In this document: in pieces, positions 33,841 to 45,579 of the stretch
Numbering within the stretch: position 1 is the first letter of the stretch
How the letters are laid out: the number at the start of each line of letters is the position of its first letter
NCBI GenBank assembly: GCA_022747635.1
Contig: JAKTNV010000014.1
Span: forward strand, 7,451,610 to 7,515,609
DNA length: 64,000 bases
Source: Hetaerina americana
Taxonomy: Eukaryota; Arthropoda; Insecta; Odonata; Calopterygidae
Direction: 5' to 3'
Notes under the pieces: model-generated
The model's input: the letters and a program-made list of their open reading frames with translations, nothing else
Databases searched by the model: none
What the model was told of the DNA's origin: nothing
Made by a program: the position numbers and the translations under genes

Positions 33841-36800
33841 ATTTTAACGTTGGGTTATTGCCAGTAAAATATCTCATTGTTCGTTTTCGTGCCTATAATA
33901 TGTGACCTACGAGCTTGACACGCAAGTGCAAATGTAAACGTAAAACGAACGTACCTACGTAAAATATAATGGCTATTTCGTTTTTCCGGCAATTGTTAAG
34001 TTCACATTCAAAGAAGAAACATACGACCACGAGGAAACAAATATGTTCGCAAGGTGTGTTGCTATTGCAGTGTTGTTGCAGTACTAAAATAAATTTTATA
34101 GACTTAGGTGCTTGATCAGCAGCTATTACTCGCTCAAAATTATTTGTCTGGAAACGAGCAACATTAATCAGCCTTAGGAATGAAAAGCAAAAAAATAAAT
34201 CAATGGCCTCGCCCTTTGAAAAAACGAAAATATATCGTGGAAAATAAAATCAGGTAAAGAGCTTCGATGGAAGACGTCCAAGCTAAAATCTGTATTGCAA
34301 TTAAACTGATGAAGTTACTCGGCATTTTGGTTTTTCCATACAACCCATAAAAAAGGATTGAATTCTACTTAATTTTTGTTAGAACATTTGATAACATCAA
34401 ACATTTAAAGCAGAATTGAATGGCGACAACGACCTTTACCGTATCTTTTCAAATTGTAAAATCTATTAAAGTTTTTGAAAATTATTCTCAACTATTTACC
34501 AATTAAAGCTAATTAAATACCTTAAAATGTTCCATCGACTAATTTAAATAAAAATTCTCGTGGGTCTTTGCAATTTCATGCATTGATCTCATTCCTCTTT
34601 TTTGTACGAATACGGAGACTTTGTAATTGGAAATCTAATTTTCTCATCTTAAACCGCTTTGAAAAGACTGCAAGTGACATGAATCGATAGTAGAAAATGG
34701 AAAAGGCAAAAATGAAGTAAAATAGGAAGAAAGATAGACAAGATTCATTAAACCCATTGAAAGAAGAGATTTATTGGTTAATGAGTATTGTTGCAAGGGG
34801 AGTTTAGGGGAGGGGAGGAGAGAAACAAGTTGAATGGAGTGGCATAACGTTTTATTTTATTAAAGTAGATCCTAAGATGGGGATTCATTCATTAAAGATA
34901 TGCTTCCAGCAAATGAGAACTGATTTCAATTTTTATTTAACTGAGGGTAGAGCAGTCAAAAGCACTTCCTATTTATTTTAAAAACTCGCTAAAAAAACAT
35001 CGGGCACTCTGTCCACAACGTTTAAGGCAATGCAATTACAGCTGTCAGTTTTATGGAAGATGAGACATAAACTTACTTACGCTGTCTTGAATAAAGGTAT
35101 TTTCTACTGGAAAAGCCTTCGAATTTATATTCATGATGAAACTGGCATCGCATTATACTAAGTGACATTCTAGTTAATTGTTTCACCAACGGCGGTTCCT
35201 CTTTTTAATTGATAAAAATATTTCTTCTAAGATCATTCATAAAGGTTTTAAAAAAATATGGAACCCGATAGCCACCATTAAATGAATTAACGCAAAGCAT
35301 AAGTTTCTGAGTTATAAAATACTCGTATTTGATATTTCATTACAAGTATCTCACTTTTTAGCATTTAATTTACTAAGAATATCTAAACTAAGAATGAAGA
35401 ATATCTAAAATAAAGCCGTTTCACTTCAAAGGAAGCATGAATTGCTATTTGCAACTGTTTTGCATTAAAGTTGGTGGAAAATTCGAATTGTGTTGACAGA
35501 GAAGTATTCCCTGAAGGGAATCATTGTGCATTGGACAAAGACACAGCGACAAAACTTTACTGTCGAGCAAGATGACTGAATTGCTTTCACAATAGCTTCT
35601 AAAATCATAGCGTATTCAACGCGTTGACTGTGATCTTTGCCTCAATCTGAACTGTAATTATCTGACATGCTAATGAACTTGAACACACGGTGCGTAGATT
35701 AGTGATAAAGATTTCGGAAATTACCTCACTAAATCCAAACAACTATTTGCCTTTATACTTCCCTTCGCCACGGGTGTTAACGGTTGGTTACGGCTAGTAC
35801 TGGGAATGACGTCTGAAAGTTTATCGAAGTCATATTTCGGGGGAAATAACAAATATGCCTCGACGAGCCGACAAAGTTCTTTCACAACGACATAATTTCT
35901 TCACAAAATGGACGAATCCGAACGCCAAATTTTACTGCCTATCGAAGCGAAAATATTCCCTGAGAGAATAAACCATTTTGCCTGAAAATAGAGCGATATT
36001 AGGAAAATGGCATTTGTTTCATTAAAGAAGAAATTAATATTTTTGACAATATTATATTCCAAAGATAAATTTTTGTCCATACGAAAAATTGTATCGGTGT
36101 TCACCAAGTGGAACTTGGTGAGCAAGAGGTATTGAAAGTCTATGGTATTCTGAACAAGGTGATGGAAAAGACGGGGGTTCCACTTTTACACTACATGAAC
36201 CCGATTCCGAAACGCAGAAAAATAATGTTACCATTGCGAAAAACTGCCAACCTAATACATTTTTTCTCTACAGTTTTTTCTCAGACAGCACGGAATATAA
36301 TTCGGAGTTGCCTATTAATAATCGACGAATAATATAATTCTTGGAGACCGTGACGATACTGAGGGGAGATGTGTTTGACTTCTAGAAAATTTGAAACTAT
36401 TCCCTTCTCGAAAATTGACAGCAGGAAATGAAAGGACTAGACATGCAGCCGATTAGATATCAAAAGAAAAGGGTTAGATTTGGAGAATAATATTCCAACC
36501 ATAGCCTTCCATTAGGAAAGATAACAATATTTTATAAGCATATGCAACCTCTTTTCGTAGTTACGACTCAATCAACCGATTATATTGCGTGGCCACTAAT
36601 TATTCATAAATTGGAATATAAATTAATGCTGAAATGAAAAGCTTTGAGGATAGTTTGTTTCATTATGAAGCAGGATTATCAGCCATTCTTTACCATCTCC
36701 TAAGTTAAGCTTGCTTGCAACGCATCATATAGCAGAGCGGCAACACCTCTTTGAAGACCATTAGCTCCAAAACAATAGCTTACCATGCCAAACAAGTCTC

Positions 36801-38680
36801 CATCACTAATTACAAGGCTTGCTGACTATTTGCGAAGTACCATGGCTGGCGGCAAGAGTTTTTATTGGGCTTTCTCGCGATTGGAGTAATACGAGAATAT
36901 TGTAGCCGTGTATTATATTGTAGCTCGTAGAATATTGACGCCGTATTTCAACGCTTAATATAGATTCAGCCAAGATCGACACACGAATGCTTTTTCTGAT
37001 TGACTAACTTTCACCACCAGAGTATATGAAAGCCCTTAAACACACAGAGAGCAAATTTTCTAAAGCTTAGGCTTTAACGTTAACCAGTGTATCGACTTTG
37101 CGGTCTTGTTAACAAGTTAAATTTAAAGTGACAGCCAAGGGGCTGAATGGCTTTAGCAAATGATGCATTCCCGTCCATTATTTGTCTAAGCGACAAAGGT
37201 TTCTAGAATTAATATAAAATTTGAGCTTGCTATTACTCAGTCTAAAATTTCCTCTTCCCGTCATTCAAAATATAAACATCAGTGAGGCAGAAAGGAGCAA
37301 TAAATGATGTGTTCCTGGAATACAGTACAATGCCGGTTAAAAAATTACATGGTACACCCTGAAACGCGTATAGTATATTACGACGGGTATAGCACGAGCG
37401 ATAGGGGTTTTAGATTTTCATGTTGCCTTACTTAATATTTGGAGACCCGGCATGTATTTGGAGGTCATGAAAGGAAAAGGAAAGAGGAATTGGAAACGGT
37501 TCGGAGAAAATCCGGTAGATTTATTAAAAATTGCTAAGATAAAAGAGTGAGCGTGACGGTTATGTAGACGGAATTACGTTGGAAGCCCCGTGCTTCACGA
37601 GCAGAGGAGGCAAACCTTAGATTTTGTACAGGAATAGAAAGTTTCTTTGCGACAATGAACAAGTCATTATGGCACCAAATAATGTAAGTAGAATCAAAAT
37701 TAGAGTTAGCATTAGAGAGAAAGACACCACCTATGGTGACAGATTAAAGTACTATTTTCCCCAAGCACACATATTCACGCAATCATATCCAAACTGAACC
37801 AAGAAAGTGAAAGTATGATAAAGACAGGAATGATATTATTTTGTCAGTTATTGCATGATGTATGCATGAAAGTATTTTGGAATACGTACCACTGTTACAC
37901 GTCCTTGTAGCGGGTTTTAGGGTATTGCATAGATGTGGTTTTTGAATAAATATTGGACAGAACAGTTTTATAGGCGTAAGAAAGATAAAAGATTTAAACA
38001 CGACGAACTAAGGTAGATTCTAGAATGAAAAGAAATTAAAATTCTTACTGATCGATCGCGGGTATTATTACGTGCTGCTTCGGTAGGAATAGCTCGTACA
38101 TCAGAGATACTATGGGACCTAATTTGGCACCCCGGAAATAATCGCCAAAGTTTACTGCACGGAATTAGTTATCATGCATCGCAAAAATTAATCTAAATAT
38201 TACATTAGATGAGGAAGGATAATATTACATTCAATTTGACAATTACTAACGCCATATGGTGGCTCGTATTATAGCGCTTAGAAATCTTATATTAAAAGCA
38301 AAGGTAGTTATTTGCACCCGAAAAACATATGCCTTGAAAGACTGACCTTCGCATCAAAAAACTTCAGCATTTGATCCTAAATTTTACAGATAAATATCAG
38401 CATGAAGAGTATCACGGATATCGAAAGTCATTTTGCATCGACTCATGCGCAATTTTTGGCTTTCGGCATGAGTTTACAGGATGGACACAGTCAGCGATAC
38501 ATAAAGACGAAGCATTCAATTTCAATCAGATTTAATGTAATATTTCGCGCGTTAAATTTTAGTTGGATATGTTACTCGTCCCAATATGTTCTTAGAGCAA
38601 GAGGACAAATACTGGAAGCACGCGACTTTAGAAAAAGTAATCAAAATTGGGAAGCTCCAGTTTTCGGTCAAATGTTCCCA
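33841..38680. other. AT-rich DNA, no gene seen
   Basis: Nearly 5 kb without a supportable gene. A small perfect hairpin (CACCAAGT, 3-nt loop, ACTTGGTG) lies at 36102-36120. 37890-37910 repeats the 21-nt block seen at 2595-2615. Confidence 0.4.
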
Positions 38681-39022
38681 CACAGGAAGGAAGGGAAGAC
38701 ATCAGACAAAGATCGCTTCGTGTCAACCTTGCCTATCCATTTAATCCACCACCAACACACGGGTGATGCAAGAAGAACCCAGAGGAAGCGCTCTCCCTTT
38801 CCTCGGGGCGAACGCAAATCCCGGCGACATCTCCAGTGGCGTCGCTCCGCACTCCCACTCCTCCTCCACTCTTTTAAAACGGCTGTTCCTCAAGTCGGTA
38901 GTCGGTTTGGGACCAAACTATTTCGGAAGCATTTTTGGCCGGCTCGGTCCTGGCTCAGTCGACGTGGGGAGAGAAGGAAAGGGAAGGGGAGGAGGGGAGG
39001 GTCCGTTGGGGGAAGAGTTTAG
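38402..39022 (+). CDS. Unrecognised 206-codon ORF, doubtful
   Basis: An open frame from ATG at 38402 to 39022. The first ~95 codons lie in AT-rich sequence, where so long a frame is less likely by chance, and the rest lies in a GC-rich island. The C-terminal half is Arg/Lys/Gly-rich, as expected of a composition artefact. No domain, signal peptide or membrane segment is evident. I list it only because the frame crosses a composition boundary without a stop. Confidence 0.1.
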   Translation: MKSITDIESHFASTHAQFLAFGMSLQDGHSQRYIKTKHSISIRFNVIFRALNFSWICYSSQYVLRARGQILEARDFRKSNQNWEAPVFGQMFPHRKEGKTSDKDRFVSTLPIHLIHHQHTGDARRTQRKRSPFPRGERKSRRHLQWRRSALPLLLHSFKTAVPQVGSRFGTKLFRKHFWPARSWLSRRGERRKGKGRRGGSVGGRV

Positions 39023-40010
39023 AAGAAGAACGACGAAGGAGATGCTTTTCAAGCCCTTTTGCGAGCCTATCCTCCGCTTCCAAATCTCTCTATTCCTCCT
39101 CCCGGAAGGGCGACGCTACTGAAACGCACCCTTTTTCCCCGTTTCTGAAGTCTTGTGGATTTCCCCAAGCCCCCTGCGAACCACCGCCTCCAACCATTCC
39201 CTTCCAAATTCAAACCCCCCCCCCCCCCCACGGTGGCACGCTCACACACGAGAGTCGGTCGCCCGCTGCCCTCCTACTTCTCGAGGTGACCGTGCTGACC
39301 TTCTTCCTTCCATTTCCACAAAACCTCCCCCTCTGCCTCCGTCTCTCTCTCTCGCATTACCACCCACGCCCGCACGACCACCACTGCCCAAAACACCCTC
39401 CCTCCGTTAGCTTCCGCTCCACCCTCACCACCCACCCCCTGGACGCCCATGTCTCCCTCTCTCTTCCAATGACCTCTTGACCTCTCTACACCAGCCCCCT
39501 TTCTCTCTCTCTCTCCCACCGTTCGGTCCATTATTGGCTCCGACTGCTCACCTTCCCTCTCCCTTCCCTCAGCCGAGTCGGTCACCCCCAAACCACCCCC
39601 TCGCCTTATCCTCCCATCCGCCACGGGGATTCAGCCCCTTTTATGGTCTCTAAAGACCCCCACGGAAAACCCCTTATAAGGGACGCCCAAGCGCCACATA
39701 TCCACCCGGGCCACCTATTCCCAGATTTAATTAAAGGGATTCGGTGGTAGGTCTCATGCTCCACCTCTCTCTCTCTCTCCCTTCCTCCTTCCCCCTCCCT
39801 CATGACCACCCCCCTTCGCCGTCCTTCCCATTTCTCTCTCTCTCTCTCGCTCGTCGCCTGCCATTCTTTCTTTCCGATCCTCATCCCTCCCCCACCCTTC
39901 CGCTCCCTCCCCAATTCTCGTCGTTTTTCCTCTTTTATTGCTTTTTTTCAGCCTCACGCAAACGCCAGAAATCTCCCAACCCTCCCTCCCCACCAACCCA
40001 CTGAGTCATT
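38690..40010. other. GC-rich, pyrimidine-biased island with C15 and (CT)n runs
   Basis: A 1.3-kb patch with a run of 15 C at 39215-39229, long C/T runs (39340-39560, 39760-39860), and frequent CpG at 38810-39120. Mirror-image open frames on both strands are low-complexity. The C15/G15 run and the polypyrimidine tracts could adopt non-B DNA forms. Confidence 0.5.
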
Positions 40011-43000
40011 GTCATCTGTCGTCAATTTACTCGACGTCAACCTCCTCCGGACAATAGAAGATTCAAAGTCCGTTTCTAATCGACAACCTGTACAATACTG
40101 CTAATTAACTTCAGGAGTGGCTTTTCTACCAGTTTTGAAGGAATGACTGGAATCTTTCTGGTTGAAGACAAGGGAAAAGTTACGGTAGATGGTTATCCAT
40201 CATTAATTTTCCCCCAAAGATATTACACGCGACGTTCAAGTATGTTAGCGAGCCATGGTTTTATTATATATCTAACGCCAATGATTAAATTCATTCAAGG
40301 CTACATTATTTAACTGAATGTCATACAATTTTAATTTTACTTCCACCGATTGAAATGCAAAATTATTTAATGCTTTCAGTTGAACATTAAGGGCTGTAAA
40401 TTAGTCCAGGGATGATTATCTAGCCTTTTTAGCTTTTTCAGCGTTGCCTCTGATGAAAAATATTTGGTGAACGTTGAAAAATGAAGGCAACTTTCTCATT
40501 CATCACTTAAACCTTTTTTTCACATGATTGCTCCTTTAACTTATTAACAGCGAAGGGTAACTATTGGCAATGCGCATTTTAAAAGACTAATGAATTTTAC
40601 CAGGGGAAGTGAAATCATCCATTCTAACAGTTCTTTAAAAAAATTAATTACCTTTAAAATAGAATCCTTATTCACTAAAAATAATTGTACAATTAATGAT
40701 GCTGGTATTTATTTCCTCGTAGTACCTAAAATATCTGTGTTTCGAAACCCAACTTAGGAGATAGCTTTCTCATAACATTTCCGGTCCATAAAAGCTCATG
40801 TTGACGAAAGGCGTATGGGCACGGGGTGCCAGTGATAGAGCGCTCTCAAGGAATGCAGCAAGCTGATGGATAACAGTGTTTAACAGCGTCTATTCTTTTT
40901 GTGATGAAACGGCTAAGATGTTTTTAATGATGAGTTCACATTTCTTTGTCTTTATATCTGATTATCTAACTCATTTAGGACACAAAAGGTGTAACCAATG
41001 CGTTCCTCCACGAGAGGGAGAAAGAAAAGATTCGTATAATTTCCAAAAGGTCCTGGTTTTGATGACAATAAAACGTTTGCCATTGTCCCTCTCAATTGCT
41101 TATTTAATTTTAATATCATAAAGACAGGCATTAATAAAAAATAAATTGAAAATACTCAAATAATTTTGAAGGTATGTAGTTGTTAGCATGGAAAGAATTA
41201 ACTTTTTTAAACGTATTATTACCTTTTGTCCTAAAATCTCGTTTTACCATTAGTTACAGAAAAATGTATTCTATGCTCAAAACAAATTCAAAAATACCTT
41301 ACTGACTTACTTTAATTTCATTACATGATCTGTAGCTTCAATTCATTCAATTGAATTTCAATTCATAGATTATAGAGAAACCCCTTCTATCAAAATACAA
41401 ATCTGAAAGCAATCAAGCTTTGCATTAGGAATGTAAGACACAATAATGTAATACCTTTATTTTTATAAAAAAACGAGTAAAAACATTTTCAATATGAAAA
41501 TCAACTTACTGGAAAAAATATTTTTCCTATGACCAAAGCTACACCATATCTTTTTTAATTATAGTCAATCCACACCCACCACACTATAACCCACCTTCAT
41601 TATTTTCATTATTTATTTTGTTTATTCAATAATATAATGATATCATTCTTACGACCACTTCTCTCAAAAAAATCTCTACTTATAAATGCCTAAAGCCGAT
41701 TTTTTATTTTCTGTGATACAGAGATCTTTTCAAAGAACATCGTTTTGTTAGTAATTTTGTATTTTTAATTTGTTTCTGGTAATTAGTCTTAATAACCTGG
41801 AATTAACAACGTCCTGAAAATTTTCAAGAAACTGCAAAATGAAATATGAATTGCTTCAATTACGCATCGCCAAAAATTAGGTAATGCTCATTCAAAGGGT
41901 TCTTTGTTGTATTAATCGTTATTTTGGGCAGATGGTATTTTCTGGAGATAACACACCTGTCAGCCAAATTTATAGAAAAAGAAAATAAAACTGTAGCATG
42001 TGTTTGGTTCTGTGACAGACATTTTCACTGCCTCTGAGTGAAATCGTTTCCTGAATATTTCCTTGTCCACAACATTGTTAGTAAAATTTAATTTCCATTT
42101 CATACGTATCATTGCAAAGTTTCATAAATCTTCAAAATAAAAGGTCGCGTGTTTCCTTCTCACGCGTCGTTTACGGGAGTAATTTCCTCTGAACGCTGAT
42201 TGAATTACTATTCCTACCGTCTAATTATTTTAATCGCTTTATACCATCAAAGAAGGCCTTCCGCAGTCGAGATGATGAGAATATGATACGAAAAATTGGA
42301 AGGAGAGATCCTGCAAAAAGTCTAGCATAAAAATATTTATAAAAATCAAACATGTCACTCTAAAACGTTAAGAATAATAATATATAAGGAAGAGGATAAT
42401 CAAAGAAAGTAACATGGAGGTAGCAACCTAATATAGATATTTTAATGTATGCTTGATCAAATGTGGCAAAACTGCATTCCCACAATGCCCCGTTCGTCAT
42501 TGTAAAGCCTTATGGTGGAAGGTATAAAAATAACAACACAGCGGCTTAATTCGGGCAAAATTGAGAGAGTGGAGGTCCCTTGTTCCACCTAAACAAGGCA
42601 TTGTCACTCACAATTCATGATCACGGGAAATAGTCAACTTACCAAGGAAATGGCCCTGTTAGAGAGGAATGATGAGTTGGATATTAAAATATTCTTTTAC
42701 AATCAACAAAAACATAATATTACCATTAATAATTGCATCAATGTATCCATTGCGTCGTGAAACCAAATCCACAGATAGTAGGAACATTAAGTACGATAAC
42801 AGCCGACTTCTAACGAGGTAAGGATATTATTGGCAACAGAAATCAATAAGCGATAAAGAAATTAATGAAGCACTTTCACTTCAACTAATAATAATTATCA
42901 ACTACTTAATACTGAAACATGCACCGGAAGTTATTTGAATGCCACCGCCTCTTTATTCCTCAAATATTATTACTATAAGCCCTGATGTTTTGCGTAAATT

Positions 43001-43680
43001 ATATATTTATCCACAATATTTAAACGCAAAGATGTAATAGTTAACGCTAAAAATAATAAACAGGGGTAAATAACCATGAAAAATGTATTGAATTTGATTC
43101 GCATTGCAAAAACAAAGGACCCCTCCTAAAAAATTTAAAAAAGAAGCGACATGAAAATGACAAGTATTTATTTAATATGTTAAATTAGAATTATTAAAGA
43201 TATTTAACTTAACATAGAAGCAGATTCGAAGTAAATAATCAAAAACCCTAACACCGAAATCACCAGCAATTGGAAGAGATATTCAGTGATAAGAGCAGGT
43301 AACGGCACGAGTGACGGGAAATTTAAGATATAGTTGCGATAAAAGTTCAAAATTTTAAAATGTTCACAGTATAATCAGTTTTGGGCCTATTATATGTGAG
43401 AATAGCCTTGTTTTTCGTTAATATGACGACCATTTTTTCTTAAATTTATTTGTCCGGAGTATGCAATCTAATCCAATGATAACAATCAGCTCATCATAAC
43501 GAAATGAAAAGAAATGGATGAAGGAATCACTTCCTCAGTTGATAGCGAGAAATTCAACTTCACTTTTACAGAGGCAAGTAATGGGTATAGATGAAACATT
43601 GAGTTCCATTCAGACAAGCAGAAATTGAAGTGCATAGCTGCAGAAAAAAGTAATCAGTTTATTATTAATAAATTGAGTAG
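40011..43680. other. AT-rich DNA, nothing recognised
   Basis: No gene, RNA gene or transposon could be supported on either strand. Confidence 0.4.
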
Positions 43681-43734
43681 CTTCAGGCGTGATGTGGTGG
43701 AAGTCGAACATAATGAATAACTGATAACTAATTA

Positions 43735-43790
43735 TTTTCGATGTATTACATCATCATCGAATGACCTGATGATAATGTAATACATCGAAA
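43735..43790. repeat. Inverted repeat built from a hammerhead-like motif
   Basis: 43735-43759 and 43766-43790 are 25-nt inverted repeats with a few mismatches, 6 nt apart. Similarity continues outward: the right side has CAATCAGTTATTCAG at about 43837-43849, and the reverse complement of the left side has CAGTTATTCATTATG. It is therefore a degenerate foldback of about 170 nt (43690-43855), built like the 20.8-21.0 kb one but from another subfamily. Confidence 0.65.
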
Positions 43791-43800
43791 CCCGGTCGTA
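43766..43800 (+). ncRNA. Hammerhead-like motif, second subfamily
   Basis: CTGATGA is followed by a small hairpin closing on ATGT/ACAT with loop AAT, then C, GAAAC, CCG and GTC (43795-43797). The left-arm copy, on the minus strand, retains a better stem, GATGT/ACATC. So CTGANGA, a pyrimidine, a stem opening GA and closing TC, GAAAC and GTC recur here with a different stem sequence from the 20.9 and 24.2 kb copies. The sequence after it (AAATAAAAATATTTTTATC) may be the element tail. Activity is inferred, not shown. Confidence 0.45.
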
Positions 43801-43855
43801 AATAAAAATATTTTTATCAAGTGGAAAAGTTCTTCAATCAGTTATTCAGTTTATT

Positions 43856-44080
43856 ATTATTTTAAAATATCTTTGAATTGAAAAATAAGTAATAGTCAAA
43901 TGAATAGGTTTAAGGTAAGCATCTGCTAAAATGGAGAAAGAAAGAGAAAGATGTGATGAATGTAGGAAATACAATAAGAAGAAATCCGAAAAATACACAA
44001 AATCATTGTGTGCGCACTAAGAGGAATGAGATAGCAAAAGGCATTAGAGAAATACAATAAGGGAAAGATGCGGTAATTGA
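43856..44080. other. AT-rich spacer
   Basis: Nothing supportable was seen. Confidence 0.35.
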
Positions 44081-44720
44081 AACTGAATTCCTTCGTCTCT
44101 CTCTCTTCCTCGCTGTCTCTTCCCACGTCTTCACGAGCATTACCTTTTCTTTTTCCAACCTTTTCCCTCGCATTAAGCTGCCCTATAATTTCCTCTTTCT
44201 TCTTTGGTCGCTTCGGCTCTTAGTCCGGCTCGGCGGGAGGAAAGGGCGCCCCCCACCCTTCACCAGGAAAACTCAAATTCTCGACTCTTCCACCTATTCT
44301 CCTTTTCTTTCCCTCATACCTCCATCTTCTACTCACAATCTCTTTCTCTCCTTTCCGTCTTCTCCCATGTCCTTTTTCGTCTCCTCATAAGCCTGAGGTT
44401 CTCCTGCCACGTCCACCGCCCACGACTAACAACTACTAATTCCACTCTCGCAAAATCCACTTCAATCTCCATCTCCTATCCTCCTTTCCTACCACCATGG
44501 CGACGCACCCCTACAACCCCTACTCATTTCACTCAAACTCTCCTTATATCTATCTCTCTCTCTCCCTCAAGAATGGCTAACGTCTGTTAAGAGACCCTGC
44601 GGCTAAAAAGAGCACAAAGCAATCCCGAGACGTCGTGAGAGGCGCGGTGAGCTGGCCCATCTATGAATCCCTTTCCTGACCCACCTGCTCACCACCAGAT
44701 CCCCTTTGTGCTCTACTTTC
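44080..44720. other. Pyrimidine-biased GC-richer patch
   Basis: C/T-rich plus strand with CpG at 44215-44260 and 44600-44660. The 128-codon frame at 44204-44590 is Ser/Pro/Thr-rich low complexity and not called. Note its proximity to the possible exons at 44.9-45.6 kb. Confidence 0.4.
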
Positions 44721-44925
44721 ATTTTCGTGACAAAGATCTCATTTTACAAGAAATATAAGCAAACTCCTGATTAGATTAGTCTATTCAACTAATTTCCTTT
44801 AACGTATAAAATATTTAATGATAGCATACAAAGCCATCATCTTGTTTTGTAAAGGACTAAACTGCACATTATTTTTACAAGAAAAATTTTCAAATGAAAT
44901 TTTTATTCAGTAAATATAAAATTAG

Positions 44926-45081
44926 AGAATCACTACTTCACCGTCTACTATGGTTTCTTACGAAAAAATCAGCATTGGCTCTGAAGAAGGTCTGGTAGTA
45001 CTAGTTCAAAGCTCAGATCAAACCGAAGCACCCGATCCTCAGCTTGGCTGTGAGTTTCTACAGGGGGCTGTTCAGCAAAAG
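44926..45081 (+). CDS. Possible internal or first exon, unrecognised
   Basis: Open from just after a TAG/AG acceptor-like site at 44925. An ATG at 44950 gives MVSYEKISIGSEEGLVVLVQ, then SSDQTEAPDPQLGCEFLQ and GAVQQK, an acidic, Gln/Ser-containing stretch unlike the low-complexity frames nearby. It ends at AAG/GTAATC (45081/45082), a plausible donor in phase 0. An acceptor at CTGAG/GTCC (45309/45310) would continue it in frame into the next entry. No family was recognised. It may be chance. Confidence 0.25.
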
Positions 45082-45309
45082 GTAATCATAAATTTTTATT
45101 TTCAGAATTTATCTGGTAAAACCAATTTTTTGCCACGCTGTTCGTTAAACGTCTTTATTTTTGTGAAAAATGATTATACATTTAACCCCGTTTTACTTTA
45201 GATATATCCAATTCAAATCGAATCGTAGACAGTTTTCAATGAAACTATTGTGACGGCACGCGACGCCGAAGTAGGATTTTATTTTTTCCTGATAAAAACG
45301 TCAGCTGAG

Positions 45310-45579
45310 GTCCATGTAATACCACGGGAGAACTATGGGGAGTTTGTTCTTCCAAATATGGCACCAAAAAGAAGAATTTATATATTTACAGAAGGGAGAC
45401 AATCAAGTTCCAAGGAAGTCGCATCCATTGCGGCCAATAGTCGCATCCATTGCGGACGTAAACGTTATAAACATTGCTACCATTGTGAGAGAAGGTCGCT
45501 AAATAATGTTATAGTTATCAGCAATAAGATAGTTTTATTAGTTTTCACGTACTATTTAGCAACAGAAAAATTGTACTAG
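45310..45579 (+). CDS. Possible following exon, unrecognised, with 22-nt tandem duplication
   Basis: In frame with the preceding entry if spliced at 45081/45310. It reads VHVIPRENYGEFVLPNMAPK, then RRIYIFTEGRQSSSKEVAS, and contains CGRKRYKHCYHC, which has the Cys spacing of a partial zinc finger but no His pair. A 16-nt block is repeated at 45418-45433 and 45440-45455 (22-nt step), which shifts frame relative to a single copy and may have broken the reading. It stops at 45579. Confidence is low. Confidence 0.2.
   Translation, partial: VHVIPRENYGEFVLPNMAPKRRIYIFTEGRQSSSKEVASIAANSRIHCGRKRYKHCYHCERRSLNNVIVISNKIVLLVFTYYLATEKLY

Noticed and set aside
36102..36120. Perfect 8-bp hairpin
   Set aside because: Too short to distinguish from chance in 64 kb; no U-run or other context.
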